Part shown: in pieces, positions 5,901 to 14,740 of the stretch
Numbering within the stretch: the stretch's first letter is position 1
Layout: the number at the start of each line of letters is the position of its first letter
Origin: a virus
Length of the DNA: 35,008 nt
Virus record (IMG/VR): IMGVR_UViG_3300030085_002413
Coordinates: 811-35,818 of that record
Reading direction: 5' to 3' (one strand)
Translations under genes and position numbers: made by a program
Notes under the pieces: generated by a model
Told to the model about the DNA's origin: nothing
What the model saw: the letters and a program-made list of their open reading frames with translations, nothing else
Databases searched by the model: none

Positions 5901-8900
5901 TACCACGATATTTAGATAATGCTTGCGTACCTTTAGTTGTCCACATGCCTTCAGCTATAAGGGCTAAAGACTCATAAGACATTTCGCTGCTAGATTTTAA
6001 GTGCTCAAACTTAACTATTTTTTTAACGTCTTTTGTAACAGCTCCTTTGTCTAATATAGATACACCTGGAATATAATAATAACCAGCTGGAGCTAATACT
6101 CTTTCACCAGTTGTTCCAATAACTGAATTATGCTTTTTAATTCTAGCAATATAATTCATTTTTTCATTATATCTCTTTTTACCTGGCGTTTCTAACATGG
6201 CCCACTCTTGTAGCGTAGAGTTCCATAAATCATAAAGCTCTACTTGTAACTTGCCTTTGTCAGAATTAGCAAACTTAAATATAGCTTCTCTTTGCTCTTT
6301 AAGCGTGTTTAACTTATAAGCGTCTTTTAATCCTGTATAAAACTCAGACGCGTAGGATGTTGTTAATTTTTCCCAATCAAACTTTTTCCATCTTTCTTGC
6401 AGTTCCTTAGAAAGTGGTGATTCTTTACCATTAGTTAGCTCTGCTCTAAGCCTTGTTTTAAATGGACTATTAACTTTGTCCATTTGAGTTATACCTCTAA
6501 CAGCGCCGTAGTGACCAGTAAACAAATCTACCATTACTTTACCGTTACCAAGAATCATAGCTGCTTCTAAAGGTATTATGCTCGCTACGTCAAAACTGTT
6601 ATTCTGAAACTCTTTTATGAGTACATCGTTTTTCTTAAACTTAGCTTGAGACACTTGATAAGATCCGTTTTGTGCCCACTCGTATGGTAATTTTTTAGTT
6701 TCTTTGGTAAACTGTATTTCTGCTTCTCTACCTATCTCTGCTTCTTTAACCGCTTCGTTTTCTATAATATCTTTTAAAGCTTTAAACTTTTTAGGATTAT
6801 TCTTTTCAAAAGACTCGGGATCTTTCATAAAAGATATTATATCAGCTAAAGGTCTACCTTTTATATTATTTTCTTTATAATAACCTAATATATCTTTAGT
6901 TGCCAAAGCATCTGACTTACCAGCTTCAAGTCTATTTATTATTTCTTCAACTTTATTTATGAAGTCAAACCTAGGATCTGTTTTAATGTTTTCTCTAACA
7001 ACTTGATTAGTTATAGCTTTACCTATTTGATTAACGGCAGCCTTAACCTTAGAGCTTAAATTTCTATTATATGTAGTGGTACCATCGGCGTTAATACCAA
7101 AGAACTCTTGAACCTTAGAAACTTCTATGTTTGAGTTTTTGCTTTGAACAGCAAGACCAGGTCCAGTCTCTGCTCTTTCACCTTTAGTATAAAAATCTTT
7201 TAATAAAACATTTTCAACACCAGTAGCTGTTCCAAAAATATCTTTAGTGCCAGCTTTACCTTCTGTTACAGCTCCATTAGGCAAAAGGTCAATAAACAGC
7301 TGAGCGTTTTTAGGATCGCTAAACCATTTTTGAGCATTAGCTACACTACCTTTACTTATATTACCTTTTTTAGGTTCTACGCCTACCATTTGATTAGCAA
7401 ACTCAGGCGCTAAGTCTTTTAAATTTTTATAAGTAAATCCTTCAACTTCAACTTTACTAGCTTCTGTCATTATTTTTTCAACAACAGTCTCTGGAACATT
7501 AAACTCTTCTACCAGTCTTTTGCCGTTAGCTTCATAAGCTCTAGACGTTGAAGCACTGATTCCTGCAGCCTCACTAGACATAGCTGGATCATAACCTTTT
7601 TCAAGCAAAACATCTAATGAAGTTTCTCTACCAACAGCTTCACCTTGCTGTAAAGCTTTAAGTATATTACCAGTTCTTAAATTAAGTGTGTTAGGTAGTT
7701 GTAAATAAGCACCAAATGGAACATCTTTAAGCTCAGCTCTTCTATTCATATAAGAGTTTAAAAGTTTATTAAACTCAGCATTATATACATAGTCAGAAAA
7801 CTGTTGTCTAGTTACTTTAGAACCTTGTACCGTTTGAAAAGTACTATTAATATAGTTGTCTAATATACCTCTGTTGTTTTCTCTTATTTGCTCAAACAGT
7901 TTTGACCTTCTAAGACTAGCGCCTGGGTCTTGCGTTTCTTTAAATAGCTTATCAACCGGTTCGTATTCTTTAAATAGCTTTTCGTTTCTTTTTGATATTT
8001 CAATGTTTTTTGTCGCTTTATCAATACTACTATTAATTTCTTTTATTTTATTAGTATTATTAATAAACTCTTGTGATTTACTTTTACCTTCAGCAAAAAG
8101 CTTTTTATTAGCCTCTATTAGTTTAGTTTTTTCAGCTAAAGATTTATTGACTTTTTGATTTAAGTTTTTACTAGCTAAATTATTAACTACGACTTTACCT
8201 TGAGCATCTATAAACTCTATACCTAAAAAATCAAACTCTTGAAGATCTGCAAGTCTAGCAGCTTTCATTTCTATACCTAGACCTCTTCTAGCATCTTGCG
8301 AAAACCTACCCATTAGCTCAACAAATTGTCTAGCGTTTTTTATTTTAGGTCTATACCCAAAGTTTTCCTCTGCTATAGATATAAACTCTTGACGCATCTG
8401 CTTAAACATAGTAGGCGCTACTTCTCTATAGTATACCTCTGGATTAGTTAAAATCTCTGTCATGTAAGCTAAATATTCTTTAGCTGCTTTTACTCTGTCT
8501 TTTGGATTTCTAAGATCTAGTTCGTATGCTTTTTTAATAGCTATATCTAAAGGTGTTCCGTCTTGAGTTTTAAAATTAGCAGCTTTAAATATTTTAGCCA
8601 TGTTAGTAGAAAATCTTACTGCAAGCTCTGGATTTCTATTAAAATAGTTTTCCATTAAAGCGTGGGTGTTTTCGTGATTTGATTTTCCTGGCTCCCAAGC
8701 GTTTTTATCTATGATAATTAAATCTTTACCTTCTTTACCACCTTTATAACGAAACTCAGCATCGTTAGTTGCTTCAGAAAGAGCTTCTTTGCCCTCTACA
8801 AATTTAACCTCAATACCCTTGTAGTTAGGATCTAATCTTCTTAAAGCAGCTTCTATAGGCTTAATATACACGTTAGAATAATCTTTTTCAAAGTTTTCAC

Positions 8901-11532
8901 TTTTAACATCAAGCTTCATAGCTCCTGTTTCAGTTAAAACCATCTGATTTAAAGCTTGTTCAGCTTTTCTAAAAGAGTTTAATCTATCGTTATTAGGATT
9001 TTCTTTTTTTAACTCTTTGTCTATATTTAATCTAACCTCAGCTAAAGCGTCAATTTTTCTATTAGTACTCATCAAATCTCTTGATTTAAGATGTTGAGCG
9101 CCAACAATGCTAAATACTATAGACTCTACAACAAGATCTTTAAAAGTAAAATCTTTAAAATGAGCATCAACTTCAGTTGCAAAATCTTTGTTGTCCATTA
9201 AGTCTTGCACAGCGTTCTCAACAACTACAGATGTTTGAGAAGCTACAGCTCCAACAGGTCCAGCTTTAACTACTTTTTGAAAAAATGGATTAAGAGCTGC
9301 AAACCTACCTTTTAACTGTATTCCGCTTGTAGCAGCGCCAACACCATAAAAAGCAGCACCAGTACCTGGATTAAATCCAGCTACAGCCATTTTACCTTCT
9401 TCAATCATAGCCATCATACCGTGATACATTGCTTTTTGATAACCAGTGCTAATATTTTTTATAGCTGTTCCGTTTTTTAAAGCGTGTAAAAATCTAGCGC
9501 CACCTGTCACGTTCAAAACACCACCTGTAGCAGCTGTTAATACGCCAAGTTCTATTAACATTGGCACAAAATGACCGACACCTTCGCCAACCTCTTCGCC
9601 AAAACTTTTTTCTAAAGCTTCTATTTGTTCTTTAGTAAACTCTAGCTTTTCTACTTCGCCTTTACCTATTTGCTCTGAATAAAAATTATTATATTCTCCA
9701 ACGTGTTGCTCAAACTTGTCTAATATAGATGATCTAGTGCGCTCTGAACCACCTGCAACAATCTTTTCAGCTTCTTCTGGACTTATATCAGAGAAGTGCG
9801 TTAAAGTTGCCTTAGAAGCTGTCTCTGCAAACAATCTAAAAGCGCCAGGACTTCTATCTAAAGAACCTGGATCATTGTTTAAGTACAAGAGATCGTAGGT
9901 AGTAGATACTGCTGCTTTAGATCTATATTTAGCACTTTCGTAGCTAAGAAGTTTTTCAACATCTTCTTTAGACACGGCACCTTCCATATCAAACCAGCTA
10001 TCAAAATCTCTACCATCGTAGCCAGCGTCGAAAATATCTTTCAAAGAAACTTGTATTTCACCTTCTTGACCTCTTTCTATTACACCTTTTTTAACTAAAG
10101 TGTTTCTAAGATCCGCCATCATTCTAAAACCTCTACCAGATCCTTTTTCAAGAGGAGCTGAAGGATCTATAGTAATCATTGTTTCTAAACCAAACTTTTC
10201 AACTTGTTGCTCTTCGTAAAGCTTTGCTTTTAAAAATTGCTCATAAGCTTTTCTTTTTGTTAATGTAGGATTTCCCTCTTGAAAAGCGCTAAACTCTGTT
10301 TCAAAAGTTTTACTGTAATTTTCTCTAGCTTCTGTGGATCTTTCGTATTCATATTTAGAGTTTTCAAACGACATATAAGAAGTAGCTAGTTCATCGCTAG
10401 CAGCGTTTGCGTCGCTCATTTTATAATACGATTTTAATATTAGGCCTAAACGAGCGTCTTGAGCAGCTCTAGATCCGTACTGCTTTTTTATTTCTTCATA
10501 TTCTCTAGCGTATTCGTCTGCCCAAGATGGTTTTGTGTCTGCTAGCTTTTGTATGTCGTTCATTAAAGTCAGATTACTAGCCTTTAACTTATTTATTCTG
10601 TCAATATCTTCAGGATTACTAGGATCTAATTTATCTAGCTCGTCGTAATTAGCTTTTATTTTGTTGTTTATATCAATTTTTTGAGCAAATCTTGGATCTG
10701 ACTTATAATTTCTAAGATACTCTTCGCCTAGGCGAGAGTTCATGTAATTTAAGTCTAAGTCTTTAGCGTTTAGAAAAGATTTTTTAGATTGTTCTTTTTC
10801 TTCTTTAGCTATATTTTCGTTTAACGATTGTGCTATAGCGCCGTTGCTGTAAGTATTACCCGCTAGCTGTATAAAAAAGTCTTTACTCATGCTAGGGTAT
10901 TGTTTTTTAAACTCAGCAAAAACTTCATCTTTGTACTGATCTAACCTATCGGTAAAAGCGTCTTCTTGGCCTTCTTGTATGTCTTTTAATGAGCTAACTT
11001 CACTAGACAATAAAGTGTTAAACTTTTTGTCAAAAGCTATTTTAATAAAATTAGCCATATCTTCAACTTGATCTACATTAGCCTTTTTAGTAACAGGCTG
11101 AGAAACAACGTTGCCATTAGGTAAAAATACGTCTTGTTGTTTTGGAAGTCCATTTTCATCGTAATCTACTACAGTAGGATAATCATCTTCTTTTAATTTG
11201 TAATTACGATTTATTTCTACTTTTCTTCTAGACAAATCAGCTAGCTCTCTAGTTTCATCGTATAGCTTTTCTTTTTCAGGATCTGATTTTATTTCTTTTA
11301 TTGAGTCTCTAACAAATGTTTCCATAATAGAAGCATCGAACTGAGACTGTTCAGGCTGTTCAACATTTATAGCTGATATTTGCTTAATTGGCTCGTCTGG
11401 CTTAACCTCAAAGCCTTCGTCAAGTAAAGCAACTTTACTAATAAAATCTTCAAGACTTAAACCGACACCTTCAGCGCTTTGCATAAGCTCTTCAACGCCA
11501 ACTTCTTGACCATTATAAAAATATCTAGGCAT
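2929..11532 (-). CDS. Giant polyvalent virion protein (zincin + HAD), probably injected
   Basis: A 2867-aa protein. The N-terminal segment (YFYNGQEVGVEELMQSA, then GLSLEDFISK) resembles a leader I recall at the start of other phage polyvalent proteins. Visible parts, in order: mostly helical residues 1-640; a Gly/Ala hydrophobic stretch at ~651-681; a zinc-peptidase motif HENTH at 953-957 with E1019 (in KEYLAY) as possible third ligand; a coiled coil at ~1120-1195; a HAD domain with D1998-F-D2000-E-T2002, T2079 (LTARP), K2116 and D2135-D2136; a conserved helical region with NFNTRSGVLQLISSVNF at ~2435-2450; and a hydrophobic segment at ~2632-2662. The peptide ASKNL(N/K) occurs at 1120, 1970 and 2162. 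The protein follows the tail genes and precedes the basic gene cluster, so it is probably carried in the capsid and ejected with the DNA. Enzyme activities are predicted, not shown. No DFDGD RNA-polymerase motif is present. Confidence 0.85.
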   Translation of the reverse strand: MPRYFYNGQEVGVEELMQSAEGVGLSLEDFISKVALLDEGFEVKPDEPIKQISAINVEQPEQSQFDASIMETFVRDSIKEIKSDPEKEKLYDETRELADLSRRKVEINRNYKLKEDDYPTVVDYDENGLPKQQDVFLPNGNVVSQPVTKKANVDQVEDMANFIKIAFDKKFNTLLSSEVSSLKDIQEGQEDAFTDRLDQYKDEVFAEFKKQYPSMSKDFFIQLAGNTYSNGAIAQSLNENIAKEEKEQSKKSFLNAKDLDLNYMNSRLGEEYLRNYKSDPRFAQKIDINNKIKANYDELDKLDPSNPEDIDRINKLKASNLTLMNDIQKLADTKPSWADEYAREYEEIKKQYGSRAAQDARLGLILKSYYKMSDANAASDELATSYMSFENSKYEYERSTEARENYSKTFETEFSAFQEGNPTLTKRKAYEQFLKAKLYEEQQVEKFGLETMITIDPSAPLEKGSGRGFRMMADLRNTLVKKGVIERGQEGEIQVSLKDIFDAGYDGRDFDSWFDMEGAVSKEDVEKLLSYESAKYRSKAAVSTTYDLLYLNNDPGSLDRSPGAFRLFAETASKATLTHFSDISPEEAEKIVAGGSERTRSSILDKFEQHVGEYNNFYSEQIGKGEVEKLEFTKEQIEALEKSFGEEVGEGVGHFVPMLIELGVLTAATGGVLNVTGGARFLHALKNGTAIKNISTGYQKAMYHGMMAMIEEGKMAVAGFNPGTGAAFYGVGAATSGIQLKGRFAALNPFFQKVVKAGPVGAVASQTSVVVENAVQDLMDNKDFATEVDAHFKDFTFKDLVVESIVFSIVGAQHLKSRDLMSTNRKIDALAEVRLNIDKELKKENPNNDRLNSFRKAEQALNQMVLTETGAMKLDVKSENFEKDYSNVYIKPIEAALRRLDPNYKGIEVKFVEGKEALSEATNDAEFRYKGGKEGKDLIIIDKNAWEPGKSNHENTHALMENYFNRNPELAVRFSTNMAKIFKAANFKTQDGTPLDIAIKKAYELDLRNPKDRVKAAKEYLAYMTEILTNPEVYYREVAPTMFKQMRQEFISIAEENFGYRPKIKNARQFVELMGRFSQDARRGLGIEMKAARLADLQEFDFLGIEFIDAQGKVVVNNLASKNLNQKVNKSLAEKTKLIEANKKLFAEGKSKSQEFINNTNKIKEINSSIDKATKNIEISKRNEKLFKEYEPVDKLFKETQDPGASLRRSKLFEQIRENNRGILDNYINSTFQTVQGSKVTRQQFSDYVYNAEFNKLLNSYMNRRAELKDVPFGAYLQLPNTLNLRTGNILKALQQGEAVGRETSLDVLLEKGYDPAMSSEAAGISASTSRAYEANGKRLVEEFNVPETVVEKIMTEASKVEVEGFTYKNLKDLAPEFANQMVGVEPKKGNISKGSVANAQKWFSDPKNAQLFIDLLPNGAVTEGKAGTKDIFGTATGVENVLLKDFYTKGERAETGPGLAVQSKNSNIEVSKVQEFFGINADGTTTYNRNLSSKVKAAVNQIGKAITNQVVRENIKTDPRFDFINKVEEIINRLEAGKSDALATKDILGYYKENNIKGRPLADIISFMKDPESFEKNNPKKFKALKDIIENEAVKEAEIGREAEIQFTKETKKLPYEWAQNGSYQVSQAKFKKNDVLIKEFQNNSFDVASIIPLEAAMILGNGKVMVDLFTGHYGAVRGITQMDKVNSPFKTRLRAELTNGKESPLSKELQERWKKFDWEKLTTSYASEFYTGLKDAYKLNTLKEQREAIFKFANSDKGKLQVELYDLWNSTLQEWAMLETPGKKRYNEKMNYIARIKKHNSVIGTTGERVLAPAGYYYIPGVSILDKGAVTKDVKKIVKFEHLKSSSEMSYESLALIAEGMWTTKGTQALSKYRGIWGLLKDFDMVDKATGKTNSADIHRMAKSLELAKNIYSVKSGLKETLYSEIVKDIGIKEVNKIVSADKTITKQSIKKLKDAGLYYEGTTNVMASKNLKLHDKALENARKKNKKRQGMSTFDFDETLIDKGKNFIIAREPNTGKQVKISSGKWPIEGPKYAEQGYTFDFKDFVNVRGGVEGPLFKKFKERLAKFGPENMFILTARPPEAATAIYGWLKSKGVEIPFKNITGLGNSTGEAKAMWMVEKFAEGYNDMYFVDDALPNVKAVKKALSQLDVKSDVQQALASKNLNLESNKILEYTFGVPALKQFTKAEAKQRGKDKKRRRLFMPDTASDLELLLEPLFGKGKKGIENKKWFDENFVRKYERGINDFNNARQTITNGYLALRKANKDIVKKLPKNVEGTNFTLDQALRVYIWNKNGYNIPDLAKSTQKKLVSHVIKDPRLQAYAEKLAKITKVEGGLKEPSAEWWSETIATEISDLGKGIGREKYLADFIQARKEIFSEANLNKMEAELGSNWRETIEDMFDRMETGRTRSMNLSKGGAAIMNYLNGSVGTIMNFNTRSGVLQLISSVNFINHSFNNPLKATQAFLNQPQYWKDFMYIMNSNMLKQRRAGLQINVTEAELASAVEGKQNKAKAALAHLIKAGYLPTKIADSFAIASGGATYYRNLIKKYMKEGMSKSQAEKQAFIDFQVVAERTQQSSRADLLSKQQTSLEGRLILAFANTPMQMNRIMMKEILDLSKGRYKGSFGDNSFTHKMSRIAYFGAVQSMIFAALQSGLLALITNEDEEDRDDVLVEEKKTMALNTVADSFLRGMGIQGAVLSGVKNAIFEFVKQNEKGFGADYSEVAEDLLNISPTIGSKFSKLDAAGNTYSYNKKLIEAEGLTLNGPLMQATTQTTEALFNIPTHRAYKKLNNINNALTGGYEDWQKLMVLLGWSNWDVGAGTPRVINKGKENEYIRYETAEDIRRREAKEMLKSSKKNVRTTVRFAD

Positions 11533-11537
11533 ATAAA

Positions 11538-12998
11538 TTATTCTTTAACTACTTGTCTTCCTGTTGGAATAAATCCAAACAGCTTGTAAGGCTCTATCTG
11601 TATAAGATTAGAACTATCATCTTCTTCTGTATTAGACGTAGACTTTAAAGGATTTACGTCTAAACCCTCAAGCTTTATTATACCTAGCTGAGGCCAGTTT
11701 AAAGCGTTGAATATTTCTTCTCTTTTTAGATTACCTGTACTGTCTGACCATTGACCATTTCTTAGGCTATAAGTTATACCGTTGTAAGCTGTAAAATCAC
11801 CTTTGCCTTTGGCTTCTATATCTTTAAATAAATCAACAGCATTTTTAACATCTAAAGGTTTTACAGTGTCAGTTCCTTGGTCTGTCTTAACAGTAAATAG
11901 TGTTTCGTTTAAAGGTCTACCATATAGTCTTTGTTTAGACGAATCTATCTCTAGCTTTTCTGGCAAACCTTTACCAAACTTAGGCGCTTTAACAGCTTCG
12001 TCTTTAAGCCAATTTAAAAAATGATCTTTAACCTTAACGCCACCTACAGAATGAAGCATGCCTTTAAGCTTAATTTGCTCTAATAGTTTACCTCCGGCTT
12101 CACTTTCAGGCTCAACACCTACGCTAGCAGCATAAGTTTTCCACCATTTATCTGTATTGCCTATAGGGCTATTTGCAACGTTCATATTATCAAAAATCAA
12201 AGACTTTAAACCGCTATCACCTATTTCTCTAGCCATAGTATTAATTCTTTGATAAGCATCTCCAGGTTGCAACTCATTAGCTCTTATTTGTCTTATAATA
12301 GCAAAAGTATTATATGCTTGATCGTTAGCTGCGCCTTGAGTCATTTCTGGACCGTCCGCAGGTATACCACTAACTGGTATTGATTTAATTTCACCTTGTT
12401 TATTTGGATTATTCCAAACTAAATTACCTTCTGCGTCTGTTGAAAAATTATCTTTTATACCTTGCTGTATATCTGTATACATCTTTAAGTAAGCAGCAGA
12501 ATTACCTTGAGATATTTCTTGAAGATCTTTATCTTTTATTATATTCTTAATACTTAATAACTTATTATTTTGATCTCTTAAGTTTAAATTAGATTTATTT
12601 ATTTTATTTATTTCTTTTACTGTTTCAGCGTAGTTTTCGTTTGTTGGGCTCATAAAACCAAGCTTTCTATTTAACTCTTTAAACTTAACGTTATTTTCTT
12701 GAAGCTGAGTATTTAGTATTGTTTCAGTGCCATCAAATAATAATGAGTCGTCTAAGTCAGGATTAGCTTCGTTATATTGTATCATGCCCTGAACTATATT
12801 AGCTTGAGCATCCTGCATCATTTTAGTAATAGGCGTAATAAAAGCCTGTGTTTGAGCAATACCAACTAAAGGTTGTTGACGTTGCACTTGACCTAATCTA
12901 GCTAGTTGAGCATTTAAACCTCCGCCAACACGTTGATTCATGTTAGGTAAAAAGTCGAAACTCATTAGATTGTTTGGATTATTTTTTTTCTTTGCCAT
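11538..12998 (-). CDS. Probable internal virion / ejection protein, 486 aa
   Basis: I do not recognise a catalytic domain. The start is Gln/Asn-rich (RVGGGLNAQLARLGQVQRQQ), residues ~60-170 are helical with coiled-coil character (EINKINKSNLNLRDQNNKLL), and the C-terminal third is mixed alpha/beta (KLEIDSSKQRLYGRPLNETL, FTAYNGITYSLRNGQWSD). It lies between the repeat-rich 407-aa protein and the 2867-aa giant, with gaps of ten and five bases, in the position where podoviruses carry ejection or internal core proteins. That location and the helical make-up support an internal virion role, but this is inference. Codon use looks like that of its neighbours, and no signal peptide or membrane segment is seen. 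Confidence 0.7.
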   Translation of the reverse strand: MAKKKNNPNNLMSFDFLPNMNQRVGGGLNAQLARLGQVQRQQPLVGIAQTQAFITPITKMMQDAQANIVQGMIQYNEANPDLDDSLLFDGTETILNTQLQENNVKFKELNRKLGFMSPTNENYAETVKEINKINKSNLNLRDQNNKLLSIKNIIKDKDLQEISQGNSAAYLKMYTDIQQGIKDNFSTDAEGNLVWNNPNKQGEIKSIPVSGIPADGPEMTQGAANDQAYNTFAIIRQIRANELQPGDAYQRINTMAREIGDSGLKSLIFDNMNVANSPIGNTDKWWKTYAASVGVEPESEAGGKLLEQIKLKGMLHSVGGVKVKDHFLNWLKDEAVKAPKFGKGLPEKLEIDSSKQRLYGRPLNETLFTVKTDQGTDTVKPLDVKNAVDLFKDIEAKGKGDFTAYNGITYSLRNGQWSDSTGNLKREEIFNALNWPQLGIIKLEGLDVNPLKSTSNTEEDDSSNLIQIEPYKLFGFIPTGRQVVKE

Positions 12999-13008
12999 AA
13001 TAATTTAA

Positions 13009-14232
13009 TTAGTCAAATGGATTCCATGGTGTAGGATCAGCTCCAAGTCCCGGTAGAGGATTCGCGTCTCCTGGAAAAATACCCTGCGTGTTTTGAGCGT
13101 TAGCTACCATAGGCGTTTGTGTAGCTCCGCCTAAGTTAATATCACCACTAGCTACTCCACCAATAAATGTGCTAGCTAAATTACCAAGAGCACCAGCTGC
13201 TGCGGCACCAGCTTGATTTGCCGCTATTGTAGACGATGCTAAATTACCAGCTGCTAAACCATACATGGCTTCAATACGCCTAGCATTCATTTGTTCTACG
13301 TACATTTGTCCTTTACGATCTAGCATGTCTACTTGAAATTGTCCGCTAGCCATTAACTGATCTAATCTACCTTGTTGTTGCGCTGTAAGTTGATCAAGTC
13401 TAGACGCTTGAGTAGCTTCTAACTGTTGTAGTCTACCAGCTTCACCCGCTTGCAATTGCTGTAATCTGCTTCTATCTTGTGCTTGCAGTTGCGCTATTCT
13501 ACCACGCTCTTGAGCAGTCATTGATTGTAGCCTAGCATCTTCTTGAGCTCTAAGTTGATCTAACCTTGACGCTTCACCAAGACGCGCTTGTTGTAGTCTT
13601 GCAGCTTCACTACGTTGAGCCATTTGATTTTGTCTTTCTTGCTGAGCAATATCTAATGACGCTTGTCTTGCTTGCTGCGTACCTGCGCCAGCTACAGCTT
13701 GAGCTAAACCTGCAATACCACTAGTACCTGCAGCGCCACTTAACTGGCTTAATATATTTGCTTGTGATTGTTGCGCTTGTTCTCTCGCAAAGTCTGCAGC
13801 TCTAGTATCTACACGTAAATCTTCAAATACATTTTCAGCGCTTTCAAATCTATTCTGCAAACCTGTAAATTGGTTTTCTAAACCTTCGTATTGGTTTTCT
13901 AAGCCAGCAAATTGACTTGTTAGCCCAGCATATTGATTTGTTAAACCACTAAATCTATTTTCTAATCCTTCAAACTGATTTGTCAAGCCGCTGTAAGGAT
14001 TCTCTAGGCCTTCGTAAGGATTAGTAATTGGCAGTGCGTTGTAAGCTTCTTGCATTTCGTTAAACTTATCTTGATCTTGTCTACGAAATCTATTAGCTTG
14101 TCTTCTAGCTTTTCTAGCAGAAAGAAAGCTTAATCCACTACCTATTAAAGAAGCTCCAACCATTGAAATAAGTTTGAGCGGACTTTCTTCTTTTCTTTTT
14201 TTAAAAGCTGATATTTTACCTACTATTGCCAT
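13009..14232 (-). CDS. Repeat-rich putative ejection protein with membrane segment
   Basis: A 407-aa protein with an unusual modular build. Residues 1-50: a basic start, a hydrophobic segment at ~19-39 (LKLISMVGASLIGSGLSFLS), then RKARRQANRFRRQ, so a membrane-insertable helix between positive flanks. Residues 71-140: ten exact 7-residue units of type N-Q-(F/Y)-x-G-L-(E/T). Residues ~150-205: a Gln/Ala helix with GAAGTSGIAGLAQAVAGAGT. Residues 210-297: eight 11-residue units of type x-x-R-L-x-Q-L-x-A-x-x. Residues ~325-360 are Ala/Gly-rich, and the tail is Pro/Gly-rich. Comparable short internal proteins of podoviruses (T7 gp14 type) insert into the host membrane during DNA ejection; assigning that role here is inference from the layout. 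It precedes the other two putative internal proteins. Confidence 0.75.
   Translation of the reverse strand: MAIVGKISAFKKRKEESPLKLISMVGASLIGSGLSFLSARKARRQANRFRRQDQDKFNEMQEAYNALPITNPYEGLENPYSGLTNQFEGLENRFSGLTNQYAGLTSQFAGLENQYEGLENQFTGLQNRFESAENVFEDLRVDTRAADFAREQAQQSQANILSQLSGAAGTSGIAGLAQAVAGAGTQQARQASLDIAQQERQNQMAQRSEAARLQQARLGEASRLDQLRAQEDARLQSMTAQERGRIAQLQAQDRSRLQQLQAGEAGRLQQLEATQASRLDQLTAQQQGRLDQLMASGQFQVDMLDRKGQMYVEQMNARRIEAMYGLAAGNLASSTIAANQAGAAAAGALGNLASTFIGGVASGDINLGGATQTPMVANAQNTQGIFPGDANPLPGLGADPTPWNPFD
13342..13605 (-). repeat. Eight 11-codon tandem repeats (hendecads)
   Basis: Residues 210-297 of the 407-aa protein fall into eight successive 11-residue units such as ASRLDQLRAQE, RSRLQQLQAGE and QGRLDQLMASG, with Arg-Leu at positions 3-4 and a hydrophobic residue near position 7. 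Eleven-residue periodicity is typical of long amphipathic or right-handed coiled-coil helices. Confidence 0.85.
13813..14022 (-). repeat. Ten 7-codon tandem repeats (NQ[FY]xGL[ET])
   Basis: Residues 71-140 of the 407-aa protein are ten consecutive 7-residue units, for example NPYEGLE, NPYSGLT, NQFEGLE, NRFSGLT, NQYAGLT, SQFAGLE and NQYEGLE; the last two units (NRFESAE, NVFEDLR) are degenerate. The DNA shows the matching 21-base period. Confidence 0.9.
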
Positions 14233-14273
14233 ACTATTACATTTTATCTTTTTATAGTTACATTTTAAGTGTT

Positions 14274-14732
14274 CTATTTACTGCTTTCTACTACTTCAGC
14301 GCCTACAGAAAACAACTCTGAAACACCTATATGGGTGTTAGTTCTAAAAGTAACTTCTGCATAATAGCCTTTAATTCCTGAAGTATTAACTAAAGATGAT
14401 TTGTGAAAGCCAGCAAAACCTGCGCTAAGATTAGCTAAAAAATCATCACTAAAAGCAGCCGCATCTCTTTGTATTTCTATTTGACCAGTTAGTAAAGCAG
14501 GTTCTATTACTTCGTTTGTTGCGGTATCTATAACAGCTCCTATTGGACCTATTCTTCTAACTTTTCCTATAGTGTAAGGAGTTTGGTTAGAATAAGAATA
14601 ATTTTCTAAACCACTATCTTCAGTAACGTTTACATTAGCAATAGTACTACCAGCATAAGCCCATATCGTATCACCTACAGCAAGCGAAACATCACCGTCA
14701 CTATTACCTATTGTCATTACATATCTTGGCAT
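14274..14732 (-). CDS. Small beta-rich virion/tail accessory protein
   Basis: A 152-aa protein rich in beta-strand-forming stretches (AVGDTIWAYAGSTIANVNV, TIGKVRRIGPIGAVIDTA, GYYAEVTFRTNTHIGVSEL). No catalytic motif, signal peptide or membrane segment is visible. It follows the 398-aa beta-rich protein by eight bases and precedes the repeat-rich ejection candidate, so it most likely belongs to the tail or to a decoration of the particle. The alternating strand pattern would suit a small adaptor or fibre-associated domain. I do not recognise the family beyond a vague memory of similar marine phage proteins. Confidence 0.7.
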   Translation of the reverse strand: MPRYVMTIGNSDGDVSLAVGDTIWAYAGSTIANVNVTEDSGLENYSYSNQTPYTIGKVRRIGPIGAVIDTATNEVIEPALLTGQIEIQRDAAAFSDDFLANLSAGFAGFHKSSLVNTSGIKGYYAEVTFRTNTHIGVSELFSVGAEVVESSK

Positions 14733-14740
14733 ATCTCATG

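Noticed and set aside
4268-9898. Several 60-100-codon plus-strand frames within the giant gene
   Set aside because: Chance antisense frames inside one continuous 8.6-kb coding sequence with clear enzyme motifs; no A-rich leaders or family resemblance.
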